64,000 bases of DNA from Quadrisphaera sp. DSM 44207. GTDB taxonomy: Bacteria; Actinomycetota; Actinomycetes; Actinomycetales; Quadrisphaeraceae. Where the stretch lies: the NCBI RefSeq assembly GCF_900101335.1, contig NZ_FNKA01000002.1, positions 620,001 through 684,000 of the forward strand, written 5' to 3'. The translations under genes were made by a program, and so were the position numbers. How positions within the stretch are numbered: position 1 is the stretch's first letter; each line of letters starts with the position of its first letter. Shown here piece by piece: positions 16,067 to 25,709 of this stretch. The notes below the pieces were generated by a model. It was not told the origin of the DNA. It did not search any database and was given only the letters and a program-made list of their open reading frames with translations.

Positions 16067-16981
16067 GTGCGCGAGGACGGCTGGGCGTCGCGGCCCCTGC
16101 CCGCGGCACAGGACCTCGGCGACGGCTCCCGCGTGGTGCGGGCCGCCGTCTACGCCGCCGTGCCGGGCTACCGCCCGCTCGAGGTCGACCTGCACACGGC
16201 CGGCGACGCGCCCGCCGACGGCCGCGGCCGCCCGGTGCTGCTGTGGGTGCACGGCGGCGGGTGGCGCGGCGGCGCCCGGGACGACCTGCCGACCGTCCTG
16301 CGCGAGGTCGACGTGCACCGCGCCGTCGCCGAGCACGGCTACCTCGTGGCGAGCATCGACTACCGACTCTCCGCCGAGGCCCCCTTCCCCGCGCAGCTGC
16401 ACGACGTCAAGGCCGCGCTGCGCTGGCTGCGGCACCGCGCCGACGACCTGGGCGCGGACGCCGACCGGATCGCGGTGTGGGGCGAGTCCGCGGGCGCTCA
16501 CCTGGCCGCCCTCGCGGCGCTGACCCCCGACGCCGAGGACCCGTACCTGGAGGGCGCGGTGGGCGTGCGCGGGCCGAGCAGCGCCGTGAGCGCGGCCGTG
16601 GCGTGGTACCCGGTCACGGACTTCGCGACCCTGGTCGAGCAGGACCGCGCGAGCGGCGTGGAGCTGCCGCAGGACCTGGCGCAGCTGCCCGAGTCGGCGC
16701 TGCTCGGCGCACCGGCCGCCGAGGTGCCGCTGGTCGCCCGCTCGGCCAGCCCCGTGCACCACGTCTCCGCCGGTGCGCCGCCGCTGCTGGTGCAGCACGG
16801 CACGGCGGACCGCGTGGTGCCCGTCGCGCAGTCCGACGAGCTCGTCGAGGCGCTGCGCGAGCTCGGCGCCCCCGTGGAGTACCACCGCGTCGAGGACTAC
16901 GACCACTGCTTCGACGGGCACCCCGAGCCCGCGCGGCTGGTCGAGCCGGTGCTCGCCTTCCTCGACCGCCACCTGGCGTAG
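16019..16981 (+). CDS. Alpha/beta hydrolase (esterase/lipase-like)
   Basis: A 320-residue hydrolase of the BD-FAE/HSL-related type. It has the oxyanion-hole motif [10 protein letters not shown] near residue 77, the nucleophile elbow VWGESAGAH (Ser near 161), and a C-terminal acid/His pair ([10 protein letters not shown] and the His in [10 protein letters not shown]). No signal peptide or membrane segment is seen, so it is probably cytosolic. It is divergent from rarA, and its stop overlaps the GTG of the MMPL gene (TAGTG), suggesting coupling. The start is uncertain: there is no Shine-Dalgarno at 16019, and an internal GTG near 16067 would remove the VVEP repeats. Substrate unknown. Confidence 0.85.
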   Translation: MVEPVVEPVVEPVVEPVREDGWASRPLPAAQDLGDGSRVVRAAVYAAVPGYRPLEVDLHTAGDAPADGRGRPVLLWVHGGGWRGGARDDLPTVLREVDVHRAVAEHGYLVASIDYRLSAEAPFPAQLHDVKAALRWLRHRADDLGADADRIAVWGESAGAHLAALAALTPDAEDPYLEGAVGVRGPSSAVSAAVAWYPVTDFATLVEQDRASGVELPQDLAQLPESALLGAPAAEVPLVARSASPVHHVSAGAPPLLVQHGTADRVVPVAQSDELVEALRELGAPVEYHRVEDYDHCFDGHPEPARLVEPVLAFLDRHLA

Positions 16982-19215
16982 TGCTCGCCCGCACCGGGCG
17001 GGTGGTGGCGCGCCACCCGCTGCTCGTCCTCGCGCTGTGGGGCCTGTTCGTGCTCGGCGCGGGCGGCGCCGCCGTGGGCGCGTTCGGCAACCAGGGGCTG
17101 TTCGCGCGCCTGCAGAGCGGTCCGGTGCAGGTGCCCGGGGAGGCCCAGGAGGGCCGGGAGCTGCTGGCCGAGCAGGTGCCGGACTCGCGCCGGGTGCTGC
17201 TGCAGCTGGCGGGCGTGGACCCGGCGTCCCCGCAGCTGCAGCAGCTGCTCGCCGGCGCCGCCGCCGACCTCGCGGCCCTCGACGGCGTCACGCGGGTCGC
17301 CGCGCCGCTGCCGGGCGCCGGCGCTGCCGGCTCGGCGCTCGTCTCCGCCGGCGGCGACGCCGTCCTCGTCACCGCCGAGCTCGACCCGGCGCTGCCGACG
17401 GCGCGCGCCGACGAGGTCGCGGCGGCCGTCGGCCAGCGCCTGCAGGCGCTGGCCGACGACGCGGCCGCGCAGCTGCCGGGGGCGAGCGGGGCGGTGGGCA
17501 GCGTCGAGGGGCTCGTCTCCGCGATCTCGGGGCAGGTGGAGGAGGACCTGCGCACGGGCGAGGCCGTCGCGCTGCCGGTGAGCCTGCTGGTCATGGTGGT
17601 GGTCTTCGGCGGGTTCCTCGCCGCCGGCGTGCCCGTGGTGGGCGCCGCGGTCTCCATCGCCGGTGGGCTCGGCGCCCTGCTCGCCTTCTCCTCCGTCATC
17701 GACCTCGACGCCTCGGTCGTCAACGTCGTCTCGGTGCTCGGCCTGGGGCTGTGCATCGACTACGGGCTGCTGATCGTCTCCCGCTACCGCGAGGAGCTGA
17801 GGGCCGCGCGCACCGCCGCGCCCGAGCGCCCGCACCCGCGCCGCACCCGCGACCGGGCGCTGGAGCGCACCCTGGCCACCGCGGGGCGCACGGTGCTCTT
17901 CTCCGCGGTGACCATCGCCGTCAGCCTGTCGGGGCTCCTCGTCTTCGGCGCGGAGGTGCTGCGCTCGATGGGCCTGGCCTCGGTCTCCGTCGTGGTGCTC
18001 GCGCTGCTCGTGGCGCTGACGCTCGTCCCGGCGCTGCTCGCGCTCGGCGGCGCCCGCCTGGCCCGCCCCGGGGCCGTCACGCGCCTGCCCGGCCTGGGCG
18101 CCGTGGCGCGCCGCCTCGGGGACGTCTCCCCCGAGGACGGCCGGTTCGCGGCGCTGGCCCGCCGGGTGCAGCGCCGGCCGTGGCTGGTGCTCGGCGGCGT
18201 CACCGCGGTGCTGCTGGCCGCGGGCGCGCCCGTGGCCTCGGTGCAGCTGCGCTCGGACGGCGTGCAGCTGCTGCCGGCGTCCTCCCCCGAGCGGCGGTTC
18301 TTCACCGACCTCGCCGAGCGCTTCCCCGCCGCGACCTCCCCCGCGGTCACCGTCGTCGCCGACGCCCCGCTGCAGCAGGTGGCCGCCTGGTCCGGGCGGG
18401 TCGCCGACCTGCCCGGCGCGGCCTCCGTGGACCCGCCGGAGCAGGCGGGCGACCTCGTCACCCTCGGCGTGCGCGTCGACGGCGACCCCCTCGGCCCGGA
18501 GGCGCTGCAGCTGGTGGCGGACCTGCGCGAGCAGGAGCCCGGGTTCCCCACCTGGACGACGGGCCAGGCGGCCAGCGTCGTGGACTTCACCGCCGACCTC
18601 GCCGGCCGCGCGCCGTGGGCGGTGGGCCTGGTGGTGGTGGCCACCACGGCGCTGCTGTTCCTGCTCACCGGCTCGGTCCTCGTGCCGGCCAAGGCCCTCG
18701 TCGTCAACGCGCTCTCGCTCGGGGCCTCCCTCGGCGCGGTGGTGTGGATCTTCCAGGAGGGGCACCTGGAGGGACCGCTGGGCTTCACGTCCACCGGCGG
18801 CCTCGAGGCGTTCGTGCCCCCGCTCGTGCTGGCCTTCGGCTTCGGGCTGGCGATGGACTACGAGGTCTTCCTCCTCGCGCGCATCCTCGAGGCGCGCGAG
18901 GAGGGCCTGGGGAACGACGCCGCCGTCGTCGCGGGCCTGCAGCGCTCCGGGCGCATCATCACCTCGGCGGCGCTGATCATCGTCATCGTCTTCTCCGGCT
19001 TCGTGGCCGGTGACCTGCTGGCCATCAAGGAGGTCGGCCTCGCGCTCGCCGTGGCCGTGGCGGTCGACGCCACGCTCGTGCGGATGCTGCTCGTGCCCGC
19101 CACCATGACGCTGCTCGGCCGCTGGAACTGGTGGGCCCCGGCGCCGCTGCGGCGCCTGCACGAGCGCGTCGGCGTCACCGAGCACGCGCCGGTGCCCGCC
19201 CGCCCCCCGGGATGA
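16981..19215 (+). CDS. MMPL/RND-family membrane transporter
   Basis: A 744-residue transporter of the MmpL/RND superfamily. Two repeats each contain one helix, a large extracytoplasmic loop and a bundle of helices: the first helix in RHPLLVLALWGLFVLGAGG, a porter-like loop of about 150 residues, then helices from about 195. The essential Asp-Tyr pairs of the transmembrane centre are present, GLCIDYGLLIVSRYREE in half one and FGLAMDYEVFLLARILE in half two. Such proteins export lipids or act as multidrug pumps; the substrate here is unknown. It starts at the GTG overlapping the hydrolase stop. No membrane fusion partner is nearby, which is normal for this family. Confidence 0.9.
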   Translation: MLARTGRVVARHPLLVLALWGLFVLGAGGAAVGAFGNQGLFARLQSGPVQVPGEAQEGRELLAEQVPDSRRVLLQLAGVDPASPQLQQLLAGAAADLAALDGVTRVAAPLPGAGAAGSALVSAGGDAVLVTAELDPALPTARADEVAAAVGQRLQALADDAAAQLPGASGAVGSVEGLVSAISGQVEEDLRTGEAVALPVSLLVMVVVFGGFLAAGVPVVGAAVSIAGGLGALLAFSSVIDLDASVVNVVSVLGLGLCIDYGLLIVSRYREELRAARTAAPERPHPRRTRDRALERTLATAGRTVLFSAVTIAVSLSGLLVFGAEVLRSMGLASVSVVVLALLVALTLVPALLALGGARLARPGAVTRLPGLGAVARRLGDVSPEDGRFAALARRVQRRPWLVLGGVTAVLLAAGAPVASVQLRSDGVQLLPASSPERRFFTDLAERFPAATSPAVTVVADAPLQQVAAWSGRVADLPGAASVDPPEQAGDLVTLGVRVDGDPLGPEALQLVADLREQEPGFPTWTTGQAASVVDFTADLAGRAPWAVGLVVVATTALLFLLTGSVLVPAKALVVNALSLGASLGAVVWIFQEGHLEGPLGFTSTGGLEAFVPPLVLAFGFGLAMDYEVFLLARILEAREEGLGNDAAVVAGLQRSGRIITSAALIIVIVFSGFVAGDLLAIKEVGLALAVAVAVDATLVRMLLVPATMTLLGRWNWWAPAPLRRLHERVGVTEHAPVPARPPG

Positions 19216-19246
19216 GGCCGCCGGGGAGGCGACGTACCGTCGAGCG

Positions 19247-20629
19247 GTGACACTGCCCACCACCCTCGGCGCCCTGCGCGCCAGCGGCCACGTCGCGCGG
19301 CCGGTCAAGGACGAGCTGCGCGAGAACCTGCTCGCGGCCATGCGCGAGGGCCGCGACCGCTTCCCCGGCATCGTCGGCTTCGACGAGACCGTGCTGCCCG
19401 AGCTCGAGCGCGCCCTGCTGGCCGGCCACGACGTCGTCCTGCTCGGCGAGCGCGGGCAGGGCAAGACCCGCCTGATCCGCTCCCTCGTGGGCCTGCTCGA
19501 CGAGTGGACGCCCGTGATCGAGGGCTCCGAGCTCGGCGAGCACCCCTACGAGCCCATCACCCCCGCGTCGCGGCGCCGCGCCGAGCAGCTCGGCGACGAC
19601 CTGCCCGTGGCGTGGCGGCACCGCAGCGAGCGGTACGCGGAGAAGCTCGCCACCCCCGACACCAGCGTCGGCGACCTCATCGGCGACGTCGACCCGGTGC
19701 GCATCGCCGAGGGCCGCACCCTCGGGGACCCGGAGACCATCCACTACGGCCTCGTCCCGCGCACCCACCGCGGCATCGTGGCGGTCAACGAGCTGCCCGA
19801 CCTGGCCGAGCGGATCCAGGTCTCCCTGCTGAACGTGCTCGAGGAGCGCGACGTGCAGGTGCGCGGCTACACCCTGCGCCTGCCCCTGGACGTCCTCGTC
19901 GTCGCCAGCGCCAACCCCGAGGACTACACCAACCGCGGCCGGATCATCACGCCGCTGAAGGACCGCTTCGGCGCGGAGATCCGCACCCACTACCCGCTGG
20001 ACCTGGCCGACGAGGTCGACCTCATCGCGCAGGAGGCGCACCTGGTCGCGCACGTGCCCGACCACCTGCTCGAGGCGGTGGCGCGCTTCACGCGCGCGGT
20101 GCGCGACTCCCCCGCCGTCGACGCGCGCTCCGGGGTCTCCGCGCGCTTCGCCGTCGCGGCCGCCGAGACGGTCGCCGCGGCCGCGCTGCGCCGCGCGACG
20201 CTGACGGGCGACGAGCCGGTCGCCCGCGTCGGGGACCTCGACACCGTCGTCCCGACCCTGCGCGGCAAGGTCGAGTTCGAGGCGGGCGAGGAGGGCCGGG
20301 AGCTGGAGGTGCTCGCGCACCTGCTGCGCACCGCGGTCGCGGAGGTCTTCCGCGCCCGCCTCGGCGGCGCGGACCTGTCGGGCTTCACGGCGCTGGTCGC
20401 GGACGGCGGCAGCGTCACCACGGGCGAGCTGGTCACCTCCCGCGAGCTGCTCGGGCAGGTCGGCACCGTGCCGGGCCTGGCCGTGGTGCTCGAGCGCCTC
20501 GGCGTCGGGGACGCCCCCACGCCGGCGCTGGCGGCGTCCGGGGTGGAGACCGTGCTGGAGGGCCTGCACCTGACCCGCCGCCTGGGCAAGGACGCGGTCG
20601 CCGGCGGGCGCACCGTCTACGGCGGCTGA
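19247..20629 (+). CDS. MoxR/Mg-chelatase-type AAA+ ATPase
   Basis: A 460-residue AAA+ protein of the magnesium-chelatase BchI/MoxR group. It has a modified Walker A GERGQGKTR (about residue 70), RGIVAVNELPDLAERIQ corresponding to Walker B and the helix-2 insert, sensor VVASANPEDYTNRG, and the Arg-finger region LKDRFGAEIRTHYP. The C-terminal lid (SGVSARFAVAAAETV) matches the MoxR pattern. Such ATPases pair with VWA proteins as metal-insertion or protein-remodelling machines, and a VWA gene follows 11 bases later. The substrate is unknown. GTG start 31 bases after the MMPL gene. Confidence 0.88.
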   Translation: MTLPTTLGALRASGHVARPVKDELRENLLAAMREGRDRFPGIVGFDETVLPELERALLAGHDVVLLGERGQGKTRLIRSLVGLLDEWTPVIEGSELGEHPYEPITPASRRRAEQLGDDLPVAWRHRSERYAEKLATPDTSVGDLIGDVDPVRIAEGRTLGDPETIHYGLVPRTHRGIVAVNELPDLAERIQVSLLNVLEERDVQVRGYTLRLPLDVLVVASANPEDYTNRGRIITPLKDRFGAEIRTHYPLDLADEVDLIAQEAHLVAHVPDHLLEAVARFTRAVRDSPAVDARSGVSARFAVAAAETVAAAALRRATLTGDEPVARVGDLDTVVPTLRGKVEFEAGEEGRELEVLAHLLRTAVAEVFRARLGGADLSGFTALVADGGSVTTGELVTSRELLGQVGTVPGLAVVLERLGVGDAPTPALAASGVETVLEGLHLTRRLGKDAVAGGRTVYGG

Positions 20630-20640
20630 GCGGAGGCGTC

Positions 20641-22803
20641 GTGGCGGACGACAGGGCCGAGGACAGGGCCGAGGACAGGGCCGGGGGCAGGGCGGGCCGG
20701 CCCGGCCGGGGTCCCGGGCGCGGCTTCCGGTACGGGGCGTGGAGCGGGGGCGAGGACCCGCTCGCGCCGCCCTACGACGTGCGCGCGGCCGTCGACGCCC
20801 TCGGGCGCTCGGTGATGGAGGGCCGCAGCGCCTCCGACGCCCTGCGCGACCTGCTGCGCCAGGGCCCGGAGGGGCGGCGGCGCGGGGGCCTGGACGACCT
20901 CGCCGAGCGCGTGCGGCGCCGCCGCGAGCAGCTGCGCCGCTCCGGGGACCTCGCCGGCCCCCTGCGGCAGGCCCGCGAGCAGCTGGACGCCGCCCTCGCC
21001 GCCGAGCGGGAGGAGCTCGCGGAGCGCACCCCGGACAGCACCGGCCAGGAGGCCGCCGACGACGCCCGTGCCCGCGAGTCGCTGCTGGAGGGGCTGCCGC
21101 GCAGCACCGCGGGCGCCGTGCAGGAGCTCGCCTCCTACGACTGGCAGTCGCAGGAGGCGCGCGCGGCGTACCAGCGGGTGCTCGACGCGCTGCGCGAGCA
21201 GGTGCTGCGCGCGCACCTGCCGGGCCTGGGCCAGCAGGGCCAGGGCGGCCAGCAGGGTCAGCGGGGTCAGCAGGGCCGGGGCGGCGAGGCCGAGGCGGGC
21301 GAGGGCGGCGAGGGGCAGCGGGGCGGTGCGGCGTCCGAGGACGTCAAGGAGCTGCTCGGCGACCTCAACGCGCTGCTGGCGAAGCACGCGCGCGGACAGG
21401 ACGCGCCCGAGGACTTCGAGCGGTTCATGGCGAAGCACGGCGACGCCTTCCCCGAGCAGCCCCGCGACGTCGACGAGCTGCTCGACGCCCTGGCCCAGCG
21501 CGCCGCGGCCGCCCAGCGGCTGCTGCGCTCGATGAGCGCCGATCAGCGCCGGGAGCTCGCGGCGCTGATCCGGGCGGCGCTGGCGGACGCCGACCTGGGC
21601 GCGGAGATGGCGGCGCTGCAGCAGCACCTGCAGGACCTGCGTCCGGGCGCCTTCGGGCCCGGCCGCCGGGAGCGCTTCACCGGCGAGGAGCCGATGGGCT
21701 TCGACGAGGGCACCGGCGCGCTGTCCGAGCTGGCCGACCTCGACGCCCTCGCGGACCAGCTCGCGCAGGACGGTCCCGGCTCGACGCTGGACGACGTCGA
21801 CGTCGAGGCCGTCGAGCGGCAGCTCGGGCCCGGCGCGGCCGCCGACGTCGAGGCCCTGAAGGAGCTCGAGCGCGAGCTGCGCCGCCAGGGCTGGCTGTCG
21901 GGCGCGTCGTCCGGGCACCTGGCGCTGACGCCCAAGGCGATGCGCCGCCTCGGCCAGAGCGCGCTGGGCCGGGTCTTCGCCGACCTGCGCTCCACCCGCC
22001 GCGGCGACCACGACGAGCGCGCGGCGGGCACGGCCGGGGAGCCGACCGGCACCTCCCGCGAGTGGCGCTTCGGCGACGAGCAGCCCGTCGACGCCGTCGC
22101 GACGGCCCGGCGGGCCGTGCTGCGCACCGCGGCCGCCGGTGGCCTGGACGCCGCCCGCGCCGACCGGGGCGTGCGCCTGGGCGCCGAGGACTTCGCCGTC
22201 GTCGAGACCGAGCGGCGCGGCTCGGCCGCCGTCGCGCTGTGCGTGGACCTGTCGTGGTCGATGTACGCCGAGGGCCGGTGGGCGGCCATGAAGCAGACCG
22301 CCCTGGCCCTCGCCCACCTGGTCGCCACGCGCTACCCGCAGGACGCGCTGCAGGTCATCGGCTTCGACCGGGTCGCCCGCACCCTGACCACCGCCGAGCT
22401 CGCCGCCGTCGAGCCGGCGTGGATGCAGGGCACGAACCTCCAGCACGCCCTGGCCCTGGCGCGCCGCCACGTCGGGCGCCACCCGTCCTCGGAGCCCGTG
22501 GTGCTCGTGGTCACCGACGGCGAGCCCACCGCGCACCTGGAGGACGACGGCGGCGCGTTCTTCGACTGGCCGACGACGCCGGAGACGCTGCGGCGCACCC
22601 TGACGGAGGTCGACGCGATGACGCGCTCGCGCGTCGCCGTCAACACGTTCGTGCTCGGGGAGGACCCGGGGCTGCGCCGCTTCGTCGACGCGATCGCGCG
22701 CCGCAACGGGGGCCGGGTCTTCGCGCCGTCGCCGGACCGGCTCGGCGAGTTCGTCGTCGGCGACTACCTGCGCTCGCGCGCCTCGCGCCGCCGGGCCGGC
22801 TGA
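20641..22803 (+). CDS. VWA-domain partner of the MoxR-type ATPase
   Basis: A 720-residue protein with a disordered Arg/Gly-rich N-terminus containing a DRAE repeat. Long helical segments follow, interrupted by a Gln/Gly-rich linker (GLGQQGQGGQQGQRGQQG) at about 197-215. The C-terminal von Willebrand A domain (about 535-715) has a complete MIDAS: DLSWS, Thr in QGTNLQHAL, and VVTDGEPT. By analogy with the BchI/BchD and MoxR/VWA pairs it should bind the preceding ATPase and recruit a target through Mg2+-dependent contacts; this is inference. The GTG at 20641 has GGAGG 5 bases upstream. A double hairpin follows the stop. Confidence 0.88.
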   Translation: MADDRAEDRAEDRAGGRAGRPGRGPGRGFRYGAWSGGEDPLAPPYDVRAAVDALGRSVMEGRSASDALRDLLRQGPEGRRRGGLDDLAERVRRRREQLRRSGDLAGPLRQAREQLDAALAAEREELAERTPDSTGQEAADDARARESLLEGLPRSTAGAVQELASYDWQSQEARAAYQRVLDALREQVLRAHLPGLGQQGQGGQQGQRGQQGRGGEAEAGEGGEGQRGGAASEDVKELLGDLNALLAKHARGQDAPEDFERFMAKHGDAFPEQPRDVDELLDALAQRAAAAQRLLRSMSADQRRELAALIRAALADADLGAEMAALQQHLQDLRPGAFGPGRRERFTGEEPMGFDEGTGALSELADLDALADQLAQDGPGSTLDDVDVEAVERQLGPGAAADVEALKELERELRRQGWLSGASSGHLALTPKAMRRLGQSALGRVFADLRSTRRGDHDERAAGTAGEPTGTSREWRFGDEQPVDAVATARRAVLRTAAAGGLDAARADRGVRLGAEDFAVVETERRGSAAVALCVDLSWSMYAEGRWAAMKQTALALAHLVATRYPQDALQVIGFDRVARTLTTAELAAVEPAWMQGTNLQHALALARRHVGRHPSSEPVVLVVTDGEPTAHLEDDGGAFFDWPTTPETLRRTLTEVDAMTRSRVAVNTFVLGEDPGLRRFVDAIARRNGGRVFAPSPDRLGEFVVGDYLRSRASRRRAG

Positions 22804-22807
22804 GCGC

Positions 22808-22836
22808 CGGTCAGCCGCGCCCGCGCGCGCTGACCG
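22808..22836 (+). terminator. Hairpin after the VWA gene
   Basis: 8-base stem cggtcagc / gctgaccg around a GC-rich 13-base loop, starting 5 bases after the stop. It is the first of two consecutive hairpins. Confidence 0.5.
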
Positions 22837-22843
22837 CGTGATC

Positions 22844-22895
22844 CTACCCGCACCCCGGCCCGGGCGCGCGCGTGCCCGGGCCGGGGTGCGGGTAG
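22844..22895 (+). terminator. 22-bp perfect hairpin between VWA and hemerythrin genes
   Basis: Perfect 22-base arms (beginning ctacccgcaccccgg) around an 8-base loop of alternating GC. It ends 9 bases before the hemerythrin ATG, so besides terminating the VWA transcript it could sequester that gene's ribosome-binding region. Confidence 0.7.
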
Positions 22896-22904
22896 GGCCG
22901 GGGC

Positions 22905-23627
22905 ATGTCACCAGCACCGCAGGGCGGCCTGCGCTCGGTCGCCGAGCAGTCCCAGGACGAGCAGGGCGGCCCGCGCAGCATCCTGGCGCGCCAGCAGGCG
23001 GACCACGTCGACTTCCACCGCTTCCGCCGGGCGTTCGACGCCGAGAGCGACCCGGACGCCCGCGGGCGGATCATGGCCGAGCTCGCCGAGCGGGCCCTGC
23101 GGCACGCCTTCGCCGAGGAGACCGTCCTCTTCCCGGCCTACCGCCGCTCCTTCCCCGGCCCGGACGGCGACGAGCTGACCGCCCACATCGAGGGCGACCA
23201 CCAGGAGATCAACGACCTGCTGACCCAGCTGCAGGACGCCGATCCCCGCTCGCCCCGCTACGAGGGGCTGGCCCGGCGGGTGTTCGCCGCGATCGACGAC
23301 GACGCCCGCCACGAGGAGGACGTGCTGCTGCCCCGGCTGCAGCAGCGGGTCAGCGCAGACGAGCTGCGGGCCATCGGCGACGCGTGGGAGGCGTCGCGCG
23401 AGGCGTCCCCGACGCGCCCCCACCCGAAGATCTCCCGGCGCCCGCCGTGGAACGCCCTGGCGGCGCTGGGGCTGTCGGTCAGCGACCGGGTCAAGGACGT
23501 CGTGGACGACGTCGCCCCCCGCGGCACGGCGCGGCGCGCGGCGGGGCGCTGGGCGCTCGCCGGGACCGCCGGGCTGGCCGCGGCCACCGCGCTCGGCGCC
23601 GGCGCGAGGGCCTTCAGCCGCCGCTGA
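22905..23627 (+). CDS. Hemerythrin HHE-domain protein
   Basis: A 240-residue protein with a four-helix hemerythrin-like domain that binds a di-iron centre, with possible roles in O2, NO or iron sensing. The ligand pattern is present: HVDFHRFRRAF, LRHAFAEETVLFPAY, LTAHIEGDHQEINDLL and ARHEEDVLLPRLQ. The C-terminal 80 residues carry a basic linker and a Gly/Ala-rich hydrophobic segment (WALAGTAGLAAATALGAGA) that might associate with membrane. The ATG at 22905 follows the 22-bp hairpin by 9 bases. Monocistronic and convergent with aspS. Physiological role unknown. Confidence 0.9.
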   Translation: MSPAPQGGLRSVAEQSQDEQGGPRSILARQQADHVDFHRFRRAFDAESDPDARGRIMAELAERALRHAFAEETVLFPAYRRSFPGPDGDELTAHIEGDHQEINDLLTQLQDADPRSPRYEGLARRVFAAIDDDARHEEDVLLPRLQQRVSADELRAIGDAWEASREASPTRPHPKISRRPPWNALAALGLSVSDRVKDVVDDVAPRGTARRAAGRWALAGTAGLAAATALGAGARAFSRR

Positions 23628-23656
23628 CGCCCCGTCGTCGTGCCCTCCTCCATCCT

Positions 23657-23716
23657 CTCGTCGTGATCTTGCAGTTCCGGACCGACCGCGGTCCGGAACT
23701 GCAAGATCACGACGAG
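23657..23716. repeat. 27-bp-stem palindrome (REP-like) between convergent genes
   Basis: Perfect 27-base arms (23657-23683 and 23690-23716) around a 6-base loop. The core is gatcttgcagttccgga and its complement. It lies between the hemerythrin stop and the aspS stop. It can act as a bidirectional terminator, but the length and AT-containing core differ from the pure-GC hairpins elsewhere in the window and suggest a dispersed repeat family. Confidence 0.7.
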
Positions 23717-23730
23717 GAGGGTGGGGCCGG

Positions 23731-25614
23731 TCAGGTCGAGGCTGGGGCGCTCGCGGCGACCGGCTGCTCCGGACCACCCGCACCACCCGAACCACCCGTC
23801 CCGCCCGCACCACCCGGCCTCGGGCCGCGCGCCGGGACGGCGCCCGGGACGGCGTCCACCCCGGCCTCGGCGCGCTGCTGCCCGGTGATCGGCGCCGGCG
23901 CACCGGTCAGCGGGTCGTAGCCGCCGCCGGACTTGGGGAAGGCGATCACCTCGCGGATGGAGTCCGCGCCCGCCAGCAGCGCCGTGATCCTGTCCCAGCC
24001 GAACGCGATGCCGCCGTGCGGCGGGGCGCCGTAGGAGAAGGCGTCGAGCAGGAAGCCGAACTTCTCCCGCGCCTCGGCCTGCGACAGGCCCAACACGGCG
24101 AAGACCCGCTCCTGCACGGCGCGGTCGTGGATGCGGATCGAGCCGCCGCCGATCTCGTTGCCGTTGCAGACGATGTCGTAGGCGTGGGCGAGGGCGTGCT
24201 CGGGGTCGGTGTCGAAGGTGCCCGTCGACTCCGGCTTGGGCGAGGTGAACGCGTGGTGCACCGCCGTCCACGTGCCGGTGCCGACCGCGACGTCGTCGCT
24301 CTCGTCGGCGCGCTCGAACAGCGGCGCGTCGACGACCCACACGAACTGCCACGCGGTGGGGTCGATCAGGTCGCAGCGCCGGCCGATCTCCAGGCGCGCC
24401 GCCCCCAGCAGCGCGCGGGCGGACGAGCGCGGGCCGGCGGCGAAGAAGACGCAGTCCCCCGGGACGGCGCCCACGTGCTGGGCCAGGCCCTCGCGCTCGG
24501 CCGGCGAGAGGTTCTTGGCCACGGGACCGGACAGCGCGCCGTCCTCCCCGACGAGCACGTAGGCCAGGCCGCGGTGCCCGCGCTGCTTGGCCCACTCCTG
24601 CCAGGCGTCGAGCTGCTTGCGCGGCTGGCTCGCCCCGCCCGGCATCACCACCGCGCCGACGTAGGGCGCCTGGAAGACCCGGAACGGGGTGTTGGCGAAG
24701 TAGCCGGTGCACTCCACCAGCTCGACGCCGAAGCGCAGGTCGGGCTTGTCGGAGCCGTAGCGGGCCATGGCCTCGGCGTACGTCAGGCGCGGGATCGGGG
24801 TGTCGAGGGTGTGGCCGACCAGCGCCCACAGCGCCACGAGGACCTCCTCGGCGAGGGCGATCACGTCGTCCTGGCCGACGAAGCTCATCTCCACGTCGAG
24901 CTGGGTGAACTCCGGCTGCCGGTCGGCGCGGAAGTCCTCGTCGCGGTAGCACCGCGCGATCTGGAAGTACCGCTCCAGGCCGGCGACCATGAGCAGCTGC
25001 TTGAACAGCTGCGGGCTCTGCGGCAGCGCGTACCAGGAGCCCGGCGCCAGGCGCGCCGGCACGAGGAAGTCGCGCGCGCCCTCGGGCGTCGAGCGCGTCA
25101 GCGTGGGGGTCTCCACCTCCACGAACCGGTGGGAGGCGAGCACCTCGCGGGCGGCGCGGTTGACGTCGCTGCGCAGCCGGATCGCGGCGGCGGGCCCGGG
25201 ACGGCGCAGGTCCAGGTAGCGGTAGCGCAGCCGCACCTCCTCCCCCGGCGCGCGCTCGCCCTGCTCACCGGCCGCCTCGATCGGGAAGGGCAGCGGCGCG
25301 GACTCGGACAGCACGACCAGCTGCGCGGCGTCCACCTCCACCTCGCCGGTGGGCAGCGCCGGGTTCTCGTTGCCGACCGGGCGCAGGCGCACCGCCCCGA
25401 CGACCTGGACGCAGTACTCGTTGCGCAGCCCGTGCGCGCCGGAGGACTCCAGCACCTCGTCGCGGACGACGACCTGGACGACGCCCGAGGCGTCGCGCAG
25501 GTCCACGAACGCCACGCCGCCGTGGTCCCGGCGCCGCGCCACCCACCCGGCGAGGGTGACGCTGCGGCCGTCGTGGTCGGCGCGCAGGGTGCCGGCCTCG
25601 TGGGTGCGGAGCAC
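23731..25614 (-). CDS. aspS: Aspartyl-tRNA synthetase
   Basis: Class II synthetase charging tRNA-Asp (and tRNA-Asn if non-discriminating). The 627-residue bacterial-type protein has an OB-fold anticodon domain ([23 protein letters not shown]), motif 2 ([19 protein letters not shown]), the bacterial GAD insertion (about 290-410) and motif 3 ([15 protein letters not shown]). A C-terminal tail of roughly 35 Gly/Pro/Ala-rich residues ([14 protein letters not shown]) extends past the conserved [15 protein letters not shown] end. The GTG at 25614 (VLRTHEAG) has AAGGA 7 bases upstream. Divergent from the SAM-IV-controlled gene. Confidence 0.96.
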   Translation of the reverse strand: MLRTHEAGTLRADHDGRSVTLAGWVARRRDHGGVAFVDLRDASGVVQVVVRDEVLESSGAHGLRNEYCVQVVGAVRLRPVGNENPALPTGEVEVDAAQLVVLSESAPLPFPIEAAGEQGERAPGEEVRLRYRYLDLRRPGPAAAIRLRSDVNRAAREVLASHRFVEVETPTLTRSTPEGARDFLVPARLAPGSWYALPQSPQLFKQLLMVAGLERYFQIARCYRDEDFRADRQPEFTQLDVEMSFVGQDDVIALAEEVLVALWALVGHTLDTPIPRLTYAEAMARYGSDKPDLRFGVELVECTGYFANTPFRVFQAPYVGAVVMPGGASQPRKQLDAWQEWAKQRGHRGLAYVLVGEDGALSGPVAKNLSPAEREGLAQHVGAVPGDCVFFAAGPRSSARALLGAARLEIGRRCDLIDPTAWQFVWVVDAPLFERADESDDVAVGTGTWTAVHHAFTSPKPESTGTFDTDPEHALAHAYDIVCNGNEIGGGSIRIHDRAVQERVFAVLGLSQAEAREKFGFLLDAFSYGAPPHGGIAFGWDRITALLAGADSIREVIAFPKSGGGYDPLTGAPAPITGQQRAEAGVDAVPGAVPARGPRPGGAGGTGGSGGAGGPEQPVAASAPAST

Positions 25615-25709
25615 GCGGTGGTCCTTCCGGGGGGATGCAGCGCGCCGGGGTCCAGGTCCGGCGCGGGGACGTCGACAGATCGTAGTGGCCGGCGCTAGCG
25701 TCGGTCCCA

